Below are positions 10,762-23,800 of a DNA stretch of 64,000 bases, piece after piece. Positions within the stretch are counted from its first letter, which is position 1. Each line of letters begins with the position of its first letter. The notes beneath the pieces were generated by a model. The model was not told the origin of the DNA. It saw only the letters and a program-made list of their open reading frames with translations, and made no database searches. Both the position numbers and the translations under genes were made by a program. This stretch comes from Motacilla alba alba (Eukaryota > Chordata > Aves > Passeriformes > Motacillidae): NCBI RefSeq assembly GCF_015832195.1, contig NC_052017.1, positions 69,689,801-69,753,800 of the forward strand, in the 5' to 3' direction.

Positions 10762-10790
10762 GGTTGTTGAACATAACATGTTCAACAACC
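10762..10790. repeat. Perfect inverted repeat, 13-bp arms
   Basis: GGTTGTTGAACAT and ATGTTCAACAACC are perfect reverse complements around AAC. The element sits about 110 bp upstream of the SERPINB12 start codon on the gene strand, in the last 5' intron or 5'UTR. It is followed at 10791-10826 by a short tandem repeat of ttctatatcctgatagttt. Its function is unknown. Confidence 0.85.
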
Positions 10791-10829
10791 TTCTATATCC
10801 TGATAGTTTTCTATATCCTGATAGTTTTG

Positions 10830-13800
10830 CTCAGCCTTGCACAGATCAGTCTATGATGCACAGCAGGAGCAAAGGAACAGAGGGTCTGCAAAAGGGACCC
10901 ATGCTCACAGCATATGTACATTCCTCAGAAAGGACCTCAGAAAAAGTTCTGCCTTAGCCCATGCTGTGTCTTATTTCAACTTATGGTATTGAAATTAGAC
11001 AGGTATGGATTAACATTTTCCTTCTCCACACTGGTTTGATGCACACACCTGCATCAACTCTTTCCTCTTAACAACATACATTAGTGATAGAGACCTGGTG
11101 ACAGAAACTAAGCCTGCATACAACCATCTGTGGTAACCAGAGCTGTGGCAAGGGGGTTCCAAACAACAGATTTCTAAAAATAAAATCACTATTAATTAAA
11201 TATCTTCATACATGAAAAAGGCTCATTAACAGCTATGAAGACTGAACTACATATGGAAACACTAACAGTTTGAAATACACTTTTAACTTCTAATAAGTTT
11301 TCCAGGCTTCAGAGATTGAGGCAGGATGCACAATTAAAAATTCCAAAAAAGCAATAGCCCAAGAGCCCTGAAGAGAAATCTGTGAGTTCCTGCTTAGTGA
11401 TATGACAAGATGTGTGTCACTCTCTACTTTTGTACTAGAAACATGACAGTCTGATACCCCTCCCACAGGTCATTTATGTTCAATCCACTCCACTAAGAAC
11501 AAGTAAGGACCAAGTTCAGCTTGGCCCTTTCAAGGAGGAGGCCATCTAAAAAACGGGTGATTAGAAACTCCTTTCCTGAATCTTAAGAGAATTGTAAAGG
11601 TGTTGTGTAGGTACCAGTGGGATCACACAAAATTTTCTGGATTCATTATACCAAAAAAAAATACACAAACCCCACATCACTTTCAGAATCAAACAAACAT
11701 TTTGCACAACTAGCACTGGTCTGTGATCCAGAAAGATTATTTCTTTGGGGGAAAATACACAGCCACTGTATGGAGACAAGTCCTTCACGTCTCCTGTGAC
11801 ACAGATCTTGCTGGCTCTACCTTTCAGCCTGCACGGGGACCAGAATGGGTCAAGTCCAGAGAAAGCTGCCAGAGTTCCTCTCTTTTGGAAAAAGGAGTGA
11901 GTGCACACCTAAGTGGTTCTCCCCAGTGCCCAGAGATGGCCACAGCACAGCAGGCACTCTTCTGCAGCCCTGTCTGCCCTGAAACTGCAGCCTGCAAGGT
12001 GAGGTTATATGAGGAGCTCCAGTCTGTGTCACCAGAGGTTAAAGGTGGGAAGAGGCTAGTTCAAAGCTGAACTTCAGGATTTTTTATCAGCAGGACACTT
12101 GTACAGCCTGTCCTGGGCTGCTGATGCTCCTTTGAGACTTGGCTTGAGCCCTCTGGAGAAGGGGTTGCCTGGTGCTGGGGACCTGCAACCCATTCCAGCC
12201 AAAACTCTCCTGTCAGCCTCCTATTGAGGCCCCAGTTCTTCTACCACAGCCACAGCTCCCTCCCTTCACAGAGAGTCTGACCCCCACAGAGGTCTCTTTA
12301 TGCAAAGAGCTGCTCAAATGCATTGCACTGTTCTCAAGATACAGCATGCATACTGTCTCCAGCTCAGCCATGAGCCAGGCATGACTTTGCATGGAAAGCT
12401 GGGACTCAGGTGCCAGAAGTTACCAGGGCATTAGGGGTTGATATGGCTCAGCCAAGGTACAACATTTATCTGTGGAACCATCTTCACTGCAGCAAGTGCC
12501 AGACAATGGGAATGAACTCAACTCACAGGAAAACAGACTGAGCCTAAAACAAACTGGCGCAGAGGCTTGGAAGAGATGAAAAAGTAAAGTTTCTAAATAT
12601 ATAAAGGTAAAACATTTGGCAAATGCTGACATTTCTTTCCATTTGACTAACAACTTAACAGCAACAATCAATGCTTCATCCTGTTTTTGAATGTGGAAAG
12701 AACCTGTCATGCTGAAAGAAAATTCATAGATGTTTCATACTGAGACTTTTGTTTTGCTCTGAAGTCCAGAAGTACTTCACATAAAGGCCCAATGCAAATG
12801 GACAAAACAGATGAGAAATATCCAAAGGGTTCTTTGCACAGACAAATCAAAGGTGAGTTTTATCTCATTAATTCTGAACACAGCTGGTTTAGCTCCTCTA
12901 TTAGTGTATTTTTATGTAATATGGTTTTAATTTTCCTTTTAACGATGCAGTAATCTTACCACAAGACATTGCACTAAGTAATTTCTCTTTTTTTCCACCT
13001 TCATATCCTACTATCCACAACCTTCCAAAAACAAAACAGTGCATCTTTGGTGCTGAAGTTTATAGTGCTATACTTCCACGTCTCTTGAAAGATCTGAAAT
13101 GGAGCTGTGAAATCGGACACAGTGAATGTAGGGCATGAAGCACTTTGTAGGTGTGTGCCACCTTCAGACAAAGTCAAGGAGCAAAAAAAAAAGAGTTAAT
13201 AATCTTACTCAGTAGGAAGAAGGGAAAGGCTGAGTGCCTCCACCCCACCCTGCAGGGAAAGGCTTAGTGCCAAGAATGGAGGGAGAGCCCAGGATCTGGG
13301 AACAGGTTCTAAAGCGAGTGTCTGGCACACTGATGTGGCCACTCCTTCAGAAAAGCAGCAGGCTGTCACCAGGGAGACATCCTGGTGCAAACACTACAGC
13401 CAGCTCCATGGTTTTGTGAGTAGGAACTACTTAGAGAGCTGCCCTGGAAATCCAGAGAAAGGGGGGGCAGGTATAGGCTGGTGAAGGAACTTTCTTACTG
13501 CACAATGAAAGGATTTAGTGAACTTCCTTAATCTAAAATGGGGTGGTAACAAGTGTATGAATGATTTCACACCACAAAGCCTTCTGTGTAATGTGTGCAA
13601 TAATTCAATCAGACTTTTGGAGCTACTGCAAGGTTCACAGCGTTTGGAGAACATCTACATGGTGGACAGCAAATGGTAATGTCACTTTTAAATAATCTTG
13701 GAGTGGTAAGGAGGGGTGATACAGGATCAAAAGCAGTGTTCCAGGAAGTTCCTACCTGCTGATCCACACTAGCCAAAGCACCTGTGCTGAGCATTATACG

Positions 13801-16800
13801 TAGTGCAGAGCCCCTGATGACAGGAGATCCTTTGCATGATGGTTCAGCAGTGTTTAACATAGTCTGGCAAATGAAATTACTGGCACTGCAATATGTGAGC
13901 AAGAAGGTACCCAGGAAAATAGCTTCCTTCAGAAGAAAGCACTGCATACCACAGACCTCGTAAAAATTACAAACTTCCTCCATGGCTGTGTGAAATGATG
14001 AACACCCCTTTTCTATAACTATTCATGATCTGTTCTCTCTTTATAGTTTGTTTCTGGCTAAGGTTAGATGAAATCAAAACAAAAACTATCAAAGAATAAA
14101 GAAACCTGTGCTGAAAGCCATCGTAATTAATGGTTGTGTTAGATTATATTATTCAGTCAACAGGAGGAGGCAGTAAATTGGGTGGAGAAGGTAAGAGACC
14201 TGTAGCCTTGCTGTTAAGGTAATTCTGTATTTCATACAAGTTAAGTAAGAAGGAACCTGTTTTGCCTGATGCCACATGACAATTCCCATTGCATGTTTGA
14301 CTTATTCAATCTGCATCCCATAAAGGTGCCTTAATATACATTCATTTCTCATACACACAGGGAAATAGAATTGGCAGGAATTACATGGTCTATCCTAGAA
14401 AAAGACAATGTGACAGATAGTGCTGTCCCCTCACATGAAAATTGGTAGAAGTGACTTTCTTATTTTTCATGACCAAACAAAATAATATACAAAAATAAGT
14501 TTCGATGTGTTTCTGTGCTTATTTGGAATAAAATGGACAAACAGCACATAAGAAAAATTACATTTCCAATAACACAGCAATTCTGATCATCCCTAAATGG
14601 CACAACACATGCTTTAAATTAAAAACCAATGCATTTCAGTACAAAGCAGTTTTTCAAGGGAAATGGTGCCAAGTTCATTTTCCAAACAACCTAGCCTCTC
14701 AGTATGCTACTTTTATGCCAGAAAGCTTTTTCCTGACTGCTTTTATTAGTTTGCATCAGCCCCTCTGGTATCTTCTGCAACTCTTTCTAGCCCAGTTATT
14801 TCTGCATAAACAGGCATGGATGTGCATTGGCCTGTTACAGGCTGTAAGGTGGCAAGTTATTTGCTGTGCCTGTGAGCAGCTGCACAGGCTCCTCTTCAAG
14901 CTTCTAATCAGCATTGCCAAACCCAGGAGCTCATATTTTAATATTAAAGATTAGCACCCCCACTAGCAAAACAAAATCTGAATGCCACTCCACCCTTTCT
15001 CTTTTATAGCGTCATTGTTTAAGAACATAAACAACTTCCCTGGTAGTGGGGATCAGTGTAAAGGGGAAATGCCTTAGAACTCAGCCAAAAAATTGCCTGC
15101 CCTCTCTCTCATCTAGAGAACATTTAAAGGCTTTTGCATGTGCCATGGAAATGTGAGTAAAGAAGGAAAATTTAACTGCATTTATCATGCACCGGGTCAG
15201 GTTGCCCAGGTCACCAGCACCATCAATTTACATGAAGCCTGTTTCTACCAGAGTGAGTAGAGGTGCTCTGAAAGTGCCTGTACTTCAGCCCTTCCGGAGA
15301 GACAGGCAGAAAAATATCTACCTTCTCATACAACCCACTGAACTCATCAGTCTCATGGCAATTAGACTTTACTGGGTGGACAGAGAGGTTTTTGGGGAAA
15401 TTTCAGATTCAGAAGCCTGTGAAATTTAGGCAAGAATTTTTAGATGTATCCCTAAAATCCTCATTCATGTCCCACTGAAGACCAGCTCCTTTTATGTGAG
15501 CTCTTGAGCCACCTGAATTTTAGCAGTGTGTTTTGCTGCCTGCAGCCTTTAAAGGTATCTCTCTGCCCAATATGTAAAAATGATGTTTACTTTACCAGCC
15601 TGTAGAGTACTTTGGATCAGGGAAAAAAAAAAAAAAGAAAAAAAAGAAAAAAAACCCCACAATTATTTTGGAAAAAAAAAAAAAAAGAGAGAAGAAAACA
15701 ACAAAACAACATAGAATTTTTACCTTCTTGCCTGAAGAGGTTAAATGAAGAAGTGAACAGCTGAGTTCTGGAGCACGTTCCTGTGAATACTGTATTAAAA
15801 AAATTATCCCACTCTCTTGTGGGAAAGTTCAGCCTCTAACCAACGATTGCTGATAGCAGCATCTTGCTGTTAAATGCAAATGCCATTACCATGAAGTTTC
15901 CCCATAGAAGAATAGGAAACCTATATCTAGCAATATGCTATTAGCATTTCTCTCAAGCTGCCCAACAAGTCTGGCAGGCAATATCTGCTGGCAACATCTC
16001 CTGATGGCAATGCCAAGCCACTCTCGCTGGAAAACTGGTCATTAACCCTAAGAAGGCCATGACTGCACTGCTGTGCTTAGCCCCTTTCAAATTTTGATGG
16101 GGTCTGGCCTGGACAAAGGTGTGTGCAGGGTTCATGCCAAGATTGTTTGGAGCTGAGCTTGCTTGCAGAGATAGAGCAAATGAATGGGAAATGCATGAAC
16201 TTTATATTGCCTACAGTCATCTCTCCCTCTCAGGTAAGGAGCTGGCGTTATGTGCGTGGAAGGAGCTTAATTAGAGAAGGGAAGAAATATTTCCTTGAAC
16301 TGTAACAGGAATCCCCAGCCAGGGGGTATTCTTTTAAATCTTAAATCACTGGAGTTAAGAATAAAAGGTCAGGAGTGGTTGATCACTGAGGTTAAGTCTC
16401 CAGCATAAAGTGAGAACAAAGTAAAGAGATGGGAAGCACGGAGCTGCAGTAGCACAGTGTTTGATCTCTAATCACTACCACTGAACTCAGCTGCAGCACT
16501 GGATTATGGCACCTGGGCTCAGAGATCAGAGCTAAACTAGGGTTGTATGTGGCTTTGCAACACCAAAAATTTTATGTCTTTTCTCTCTCACCTCTTCTTT
16601 CTTCCCACAAAGCATAAAACTGGCTTTGGTTTGATAGGATACTTATGGTATCAAACATGGAAAGAGGAAGAAGGCCCTCGGCACCATCTTGCCCTGCCCA
16701 TGCTTTCCTTCTAGGGCAGAAGCTAGACCATCCTCTTCTTTAGGCACAGCAGCATCCAGCTTTGCTGTTCCCCACTCCTCTGCCAAGGTCTCAGCCCAGC

Positions 16801-19800
16801 TGGCCAGGCTCCAGTGCTCCAGTACCCATCTGAAAACAGGAATCCATAAGCAATGGAAGATACAATCTCATTACTTCAGTTCTTTTCCTTTTTTGCTTCC
16901 ATTTGCCATTCACTTTCTTGTTTCTGTTTTTTCTTCCTGCATGTTTCTGTAGCGCTCCTTAGTCTTCTTTCTCAGTTCTTTCTTTCTCTATTTTTAAATT
17001 TATTTATGAATGTTGCCTTACCATGTATCTTCTGATGCTTTTCTAGTCCATGCATCTTTTCAGTGACAACCTAAGTATTTTGAGTATCTTGCAAGATTTT
17101 CCTTCTTCCAATTTCTGTGTTTTCTCCCTTCCTTCTATATTGACATCATTCTTCCACTGAGTTATTTTGTTTGCTCTCTTATATATTCCCTCAGAGCTTC
17201 TGTGGCATCTGCTTAGTTGCTTTGCCTCAGGAAATGTCAATGTAGGTGCAAAATCTGTCTTTTCTGGTTCCTTAGGACAGCATATTCACAAAAATGTACT
17301 GCTTTTCCAGTGGGGCCAATTTGCCCTAAGTCGCAACTTCCCCACAAACCACTTTTGCTACCACAAGACATTGAGACATGTCCCTTCTCAACCAACTGCT
17401 GGGAGTAAGGAGCAGGCAGTGACTGTGCAGGTGAGCAAGTGATGAGGTGAGCAGGCACACAGCCCTGCAGTTTGCAACCATCTGCCAAAGCCAGCCACAG
17501 CTTGCTGTTTTCCACCAGGAGCATCATCCATCACTGGATAGTAATGGCCTGTTGAAAGGTGAGGTGGAACACCCTGTCAATGTGAGCAAGCCCTCAGCTA
17601 TGCTCTCTTTCTCCATTGTGACCAACACCTTCCAGCACGTAAGAGCTCCTGCACACAAACTCCCACACGCGTTTTCCCATGTCCTCCCAGGTACTTTCTT
17701 GCCCAAGGACCAGAGGCCAGCAAAGGGTAGAATGAAAATAGTAGACTGTAACATGGTTTCTCACAGCAGCAGGACCCTCACGGATACTTCTCCCTCACAA
17801 TGCTGCAAGGTGGAAAAGCTTCACACTGGGATTGGCAGAGAGAAGAGGCAGAAGTGAAAAATGAACCCGAGGCTTTAATGAGTAAGCCACCCTCTTCATA
17901 AATAACCAATAAGTGAGTTTGCTTTGTGTGGGCCAAGACAGCTTTGTATCTCTAACATCTGCTTGCCTAGCACAGGCTGGGATACCTTGGAATTAGTCAG
18001 GAGGTGAAGAAAGACGAGCCCCACCCTGAAGCAGTGTTTCTCTCTGCTCTCATGGGATAACCCTTCCTGGCCAAGCTATCACTAGGAAAAGAATGCTGTC
18101 ATAAATTTGTGGGGATATGCCAAATCCTCTGATCAGCATTTAAACAGACTACAGCTTCCATTAAATGAGAAACTTGCTCCTGAACTGGAATGTTTTCAGA
18201 ACCTGAAAAAAATGAGAAAGCAATGTCTGAGCTTTTCTGCTTTAGGAAATCTCATCCAGGAAGGAAAAGAGGGTTGGGACAATCTGCCAGAGGTTTTCAT
18301 CAGTCTAGCAGACCAGCAGAGCTGTAGCAGTAAGTGTGAAATGGCCTGCTGGACAACTGGAACCACCTGACAAAGAGTCAGAGCCCAAGCACAAACTGTA
18401 CAGTCCCTCTTCTCTATGCATGGACTACCTGTGCAGCTGCTTAGTCACCAACCCCATGCACAATGTACTGACCCACCTCCTACAGGAAAACCAGTAGAAG
18501 CCACAGTGACAACAGCCCTGGATACATCTAATCCCAGCCTCCAGAGCAGATCAGACAAGGATCGGGTGTATCAATCATTACCAGTCTTTCAGTAGCACTG
18601 AAGTTGAGCCAGTAAAGATCTTAGCAGCTAAGTCCTTCTCAGACAGGATGGGCTCACATAAATTGTTGTATTTTTTATTTTTCTGACCACTATCCTTGTG
18701 TCAGAACATCTGATGCATATCAGCAAAGACCCCCAGAGATCTGCAGGGTCTCACCTCCCATTGGTTCTGAGCCAAGTTAGTCTCCTCAGTACCCTCAAAG
18801 ATATGGGCCAGAGACCTCAGTTAACCCTCTGGCACTAAAATGCCTTAGAAAACATTAAAGGTCTTCCAAGGGAACTACTGAATTATTGTGACTAAAGGCT
18901 TCTCATGGGTTGTTAAGTTCAAGAATCAAAACAGAGCTCCTGTCTCTAAATTCACAATAAGCAGTGCTCCGATGTTGAAAGTATGCATATTAGAGGTTGC
19001 TGAGTGTTCTCATTTAGAGATCTCTTTCCAGTTTCTTTCAGACCTGAGGCACCAAGAGGATTTCTCAAGTAGAATGCTTCCATCTTTTGAGGATACATAA
19101 TTGAATTCTGCACAGATCCTTACCACCTAGTAACATAGTCCTGATTGGGAACTATCATCATGTGGCTCAGAAGGGCAATCCAGACATTCACTTAGTTGCT
19201 TTTTTTGGTTTTTTGACTTTGTGGCCTAAGTGAATCTGCTTATTTCCATTCCTGTAATTTATTGGAAGTCAGGCGTGAACACTGACACTGTCAATGAACA
19301 CACAAGCTGACACTAGAGGTATTGTACATTTGACACAGGTTTTATAGTGCTTTATTCTGAACAGTATTTAGGTAAACGAGTACTGAACATATGCAGCAGG
19401 CAGGCTTTAGATAGAAATGAAATCTGATTACCATAATCTCTTGTGGAATTTGAAGACTAGTAATTACAATGTTAATTTCAGTCAAGTTGAAGTCCTTATT
19501 TCTTTCTCATGCCTTAGACATTGAGTAACTGTAAGGAGTTTCCTTAATGCTGAATCCAGATCTAGAAATGGCAGATAATCTGTGCATAAGAAGTGTGGTA
19601 CTTCCAGTATTATTCCAAGTGTGTTCTATCCTTGATTTGCATAATGGTTTTTTCCTTAGGATATATACAAGATTCCTCTTATCCCATCTTCCATGTCTGA
19701 AGGGAATGAGTCAAAAAAGGCCACACAGCAGAGTTCAACTTCCCCAGTCTGGGAACTTCATGCTGAAGAGTCTTCTGGGGACACATATTGTCCCCATGAT

Positions 19801-20426
19801 TTTTGCCTCTGGTGTCCACAGGCCTTGGTGTGGCTGCTGTTTCACAGATGCAAATCCTGATGCCAGCCTGAACTGTTGTAGCTATGCTGCAGAACTTGTC
19901 CACTTCTTCACGGGGTGCTGGCAGGGTCCAGTAGGGCACCCTGGACCACCAGAGTTTGGCCAGGTACAGAGGAAGAGCTATCATACCACATGTCCACGTT
20001 TCCCCTTTTAGGCATTAGGAATCCAGAGAGTGTGAGTCACAAGAGAGAGAGAGGTTTCACTAGGGAGTAGGAATACAGCTCTTCCTCCTAGAGCCATTTC
20101 CAGCTCCTGAGCTATCTTAAATCAGGCTCTCACTTCATTTGGGAAAAAAAATGTCACAGAGAAACAAAATGTTCTTGTTGCTGAAGCTGGGATACTTCTC
20201 AATAAAATATGGTGTGCTCTTCACAGTGGAAATTATTCCGCTAAAGGGGAGGAAACAAACGGAGAGAAACTACTTCTGCTGCATATGTAGAGTACATTGT
20301 ATTACTCAGCCAATATATGAACCTCTTAGATTTCCTTTCAACGGTAATAGTCAGGAAGAAAAGCTTTACAGGAGTGTGCACCACCACAAATGTAATGGTG
20401 CTTTTTTTGTAATGAACATGCCCCGC
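10830..20426. other. Spacer between SERPINB12 and SERPINB5
   Basis: I see no supportable protein exon here. The open frames are short, lack splice context and resemble no family. It probably contains the SERPINB12 promoter and non-coding first exon, and on the right the SERPINB5 3'UTR. Possible minus-strand AATAAA signals lie at 19351-19356 and 19258-19263, about 1.1 kb past the SERPINB5 stop. The only clear repeat is the poly-A-rich tract at 15.62 kb. Confidence 0.6.
15622..15688. repeat. Two A-rich tracts (A14 and A14 with GA interruptions)
   Basis: Runs of A interrupted by single G, separated by a short ccccacaattattttgg segment. No recognisable retroposon body was seen beside them. Confidence 0.85.
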
Positions 20427-20819
20427 TTAAGGAGAACAGAATCGGCCTGAAAGAATCACGTTGCGAGTTTTGTTGTGTCTAAACAAAAAGATAAATGGAT
20501 GGTCAGCTTTAAATTCATCTTTGTGTTGCAGAATCCGATATCCAGGTACCTCTCGGGAGTCGCCACCTTGTTCATTAACTTCCAAGGAGACTTTATGGAT
20601 GATCTTTGACACAACAACACCTTTTGTCTCACACATCTCAGAGAAATCTGATGTGCTCTCGTTGAAGATATTTGTCATTCCCAGGCTTTCCAGAAGTGGC
20701 TTCAGGTCATAGTCACCTTCCACACTAAACTTTGGAAGAAATACATTCACTTTGGTGTTGGCCATCATGCTGGGATTCGTCCACTGCAATAATGTCTCAG
20801 GGGTCAGTGCCTTTTCCAG
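20427..20819 (-). other. SERPINB5: SERPINB5 terminal exon with non-inhibitory reactive loop
   Basis: The acceptor TACGTTTTCAG opens the exon at LEKALTPETLLQWTNPS. The loop reads GGDSREVPGYRILQHKDE with Arg at residue 340, the same position as the Arg340 implicated in mammalian maspin function. The C-terminus RHNKTRNVILSGRFCSP keeps the RHNKTRN block but has LSG where human has FFG. The hinge residues (NEQGGDSREV) are not the small residues needed for loop insertion. Confidence 0.93.
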
Positions 20820-23800
20820 CTGAAAACGTAAATGAACAAAGGAAATTAGTGAGCAGCCTGAGGAAAGTGAAAGGAGAAAAAAAAAGACCATTCCTGAACT
20901 TCTCACTCCTATCAAACCTCCAAAAAATAAAGTCCACAGGCAATTTTTTTTTGTTTTTGAATTCACAGCCATAGCATTTGGGCATAACATACTCCTAGTT
21001 ATATTGATTCAAGTATGATTTAATCCATAGGACAGGCCTCTGGAGCAACTCTTCTGCATGTGCATGCTCTGGCAAGCTTTTGATAAGCAATCACCTCAAC
21101 AGCCATATGAAGGAACCTGAGGAAGACAGTCCCTACCCAGGTTAAACCTGGCCAACTGGCAGAGATCCAAAAGCCTTTATTCCTGACCCTACAGAGAAAT
21201 GAAATTGCTGGTATTTAGGACACAAAATCCAAACCCAGAGCCTGATCTCAATCAAACATGCAGCTGTTCAAACATTTTTTTTGTTTTTAAAATGAAAAGG
21301 GAGGAGGCAGAATGTGGGGCCACAACAAATTGGTACCACGAAAGGCCTCACTTGCATTTTATGATAGGTGTGTTCTGTAATTTACTCCAACATATAAAAG
21401 CATCTTACAGTTGCAAAAACAGATTCTTCCTGCCTTTAAAATTTGTGGCCAATTGCAGCAAATTAAAAAGGAGACTTGAGTAATCATCAGTCTTTTAATC
21501 CTTAAATAACTTTACTATTAATTAATATTATTAATTACTTATTCCTTAATAAACTTTGAATAGGGGTGAAAATATGTCATAACATTTTCATAGAGAAATG
21601 ACTTAAGAAATTGTTGATCTTGAAAAAATGCCTCATTATTTTTCACATTTATATGCAATTGGTAATAAAAAACAGTCCATTTGCAGGCACCTCTGCTCAA
21701 AATTAAAACTTGGAGAAGTGTAAGACCTTAGTAAAATAAATCATGGACACATGTCAATTGAAAAACAATAAGGATACCAGAAATAAGAGCACTCCTGCAC
21801 TTAACACTGTTTTCTGTGCATTCCCTATCTCGAGCAAAGCCTCATGTACAACCTCTCACTGGACACAGGGAAAACGATGATGCCACAAATATGAGAGGAG
21901 GAACAGAGAAGCATAATGAGATGGTGAATTCACAGGAAAGTCACTTTGTGTTTCCTTACGCATTGCTTCTAAAAATCAGAAACCTTCCATAAACATATGG
22001 CATTATATGGGCTGTTTCCAAGGGAAGTATCATAGCAATTCTATTTTTTTCTCTCACCTTCTCCAAGCCAGTGGTCTCGTCTTCAATCTCTTTGGGCAGG
22101 AGAATGAGCATGCTTAAATGTTTGTTAAGGCATGGGAGCTCAAGGATGGCAACGTTTAAATCTTTTACATAGCCCAGGCAAAAAGTAGCTTCCAGATTCA
22201 TCATCTGCACTGGTTTAGTTTCAGTCTGCAAAACACAGAGGAAACACTCTATCATTCCTTTTAATTCACAGATAAGATGGTGACAGAGGAAAGTTTGTAG
22301 GCTAGCATGGAAGGGATACATTGAGTTACCACCAGAGAATTTGTTGGCTTTCACAGGTAATGAAAGCAACAGCAAGAGTTGGCTTTTTACAGTAGGCAAC
22401 TTTCCAAACAAAAGTGGAACAGAATTCTACTTAATACAATAGCAACTTATGGGGACTATGCCTTAAAAGAGCAATTTATCTAACATTGGTGGCCCTTCAT
22501 GCCTTTTCACTGAGTACTACCAACTACACTGTCTACAGGGCGTTGTAATGCTAGCAAGTGTCAAGCACTGAGCACAGCTCAATATTGAAGGTCAAGCTGT
22601 TCATTCCAATAATTGATATTTTGGTTCAGGAGTTGAAACAGAATCAGAAGAAATTTCAGGCTTACCTAAATCTCTAAGTTTTTGCTTTTGAATGAAATGA
22701 AACAGAACAAAAGAAAACATTTTACTTGATAGGGAAGACTTTAAAACTGTTCTGTCCACATGAAAGTGTTCAAAATTCAAATTCAGTGGAAAAAGTGTTA
22801 CTTAGGGGGAAAAAAATCTTGAGATTTCACTTTAAAATTTTAGTGTTGATTGTGTGACTTTAAAAACTTTTTTAGCTGGAACTATTGGCTGATGAGGTAA
22901 TTTAGGAATATTTTCAGTGAACCTGAAACTCTGACTTTGCTTATTCATCTCTATATGTGTGTCTGTGTATATTTGGAATATAATCTCTTTATCTCACAAA
23001 TGTTGTGCAGCTTTATATCTTGGCTGTAAGTTTTCTGATTACAATGCTCATCACTGGTCACAGACTCCTGAATGCACCAGCCAGAGGTGCTGCTCTCACA
23101 TGGACCTCATGGCTCAGCAGGACTGACATGCAGGAGCTGCAGGCCTGAGTCTGACTGGAAAGAGGGAAACTGATGAGATGACATCTCTGGAGAGGAAACC
23201 ACAGGGCCAGGCACCTAAAGGTTGTACTCAAAGAGGTGACATATCTGTACATATTTCACCAGCTCAAGAAATGCAATGTGCTTCACCTCTGCTGGTTTTT
23301 GGATGCAGCCTCTGGTAACTGCAACCTTCCAATCTCTTGGAAAAAAGCGACCCATGAGAATTTGCATCTCCCTGCAGACAACAGCTGCTTCTGACCACTT
23401 GTACTCAGCTCATGTTGTCTTAACAGACTCCCAGGACAGTCTGGGACCCTTGAAACACTGTGTAAGATCAGATAGAGTCTAAGAATGCCATGGTAACACA
23501 TATTTCTCATTTCTTTTTATTGGGATTTCCTTAGCTTTAGCTCAAAGTTTGCATTTTCATGAGAGAAAACCTTTCTTTTCTTTTTTTTTTTTTTTTTTTT
23601 TTCCCCCCGGAACATACCTTGTTGACTTTAAAAGGACATTCTTTGATCTCTGCCTCTGGGAACTTCTTCATCCAGTTTGTGACAAAATAAGCTGCATTAA
23701 CTAGAAGGATCTGAGTCTGGTCACTTACACTGTCCTCATTCAAAACGTTCTCCATTTTTCCTGTGAACAGATTTACAATGGTTGTTAATACAACAATACA

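Noticed and set aside
10762..10790. Steroid-receptor response element (GAACA...TGTTC)
   Set aside because: The half-sites are five bases apart instead of the required three, so it is described only as a hairpin.
13609..13983. 124-aa minus-strand open frame between SERPINB12 and SERPINB5
   Set aside because: Cys-rich by chance; no serpin or other motif, no convincing splice sites or start context. It could only be rescued by transcript evidence.
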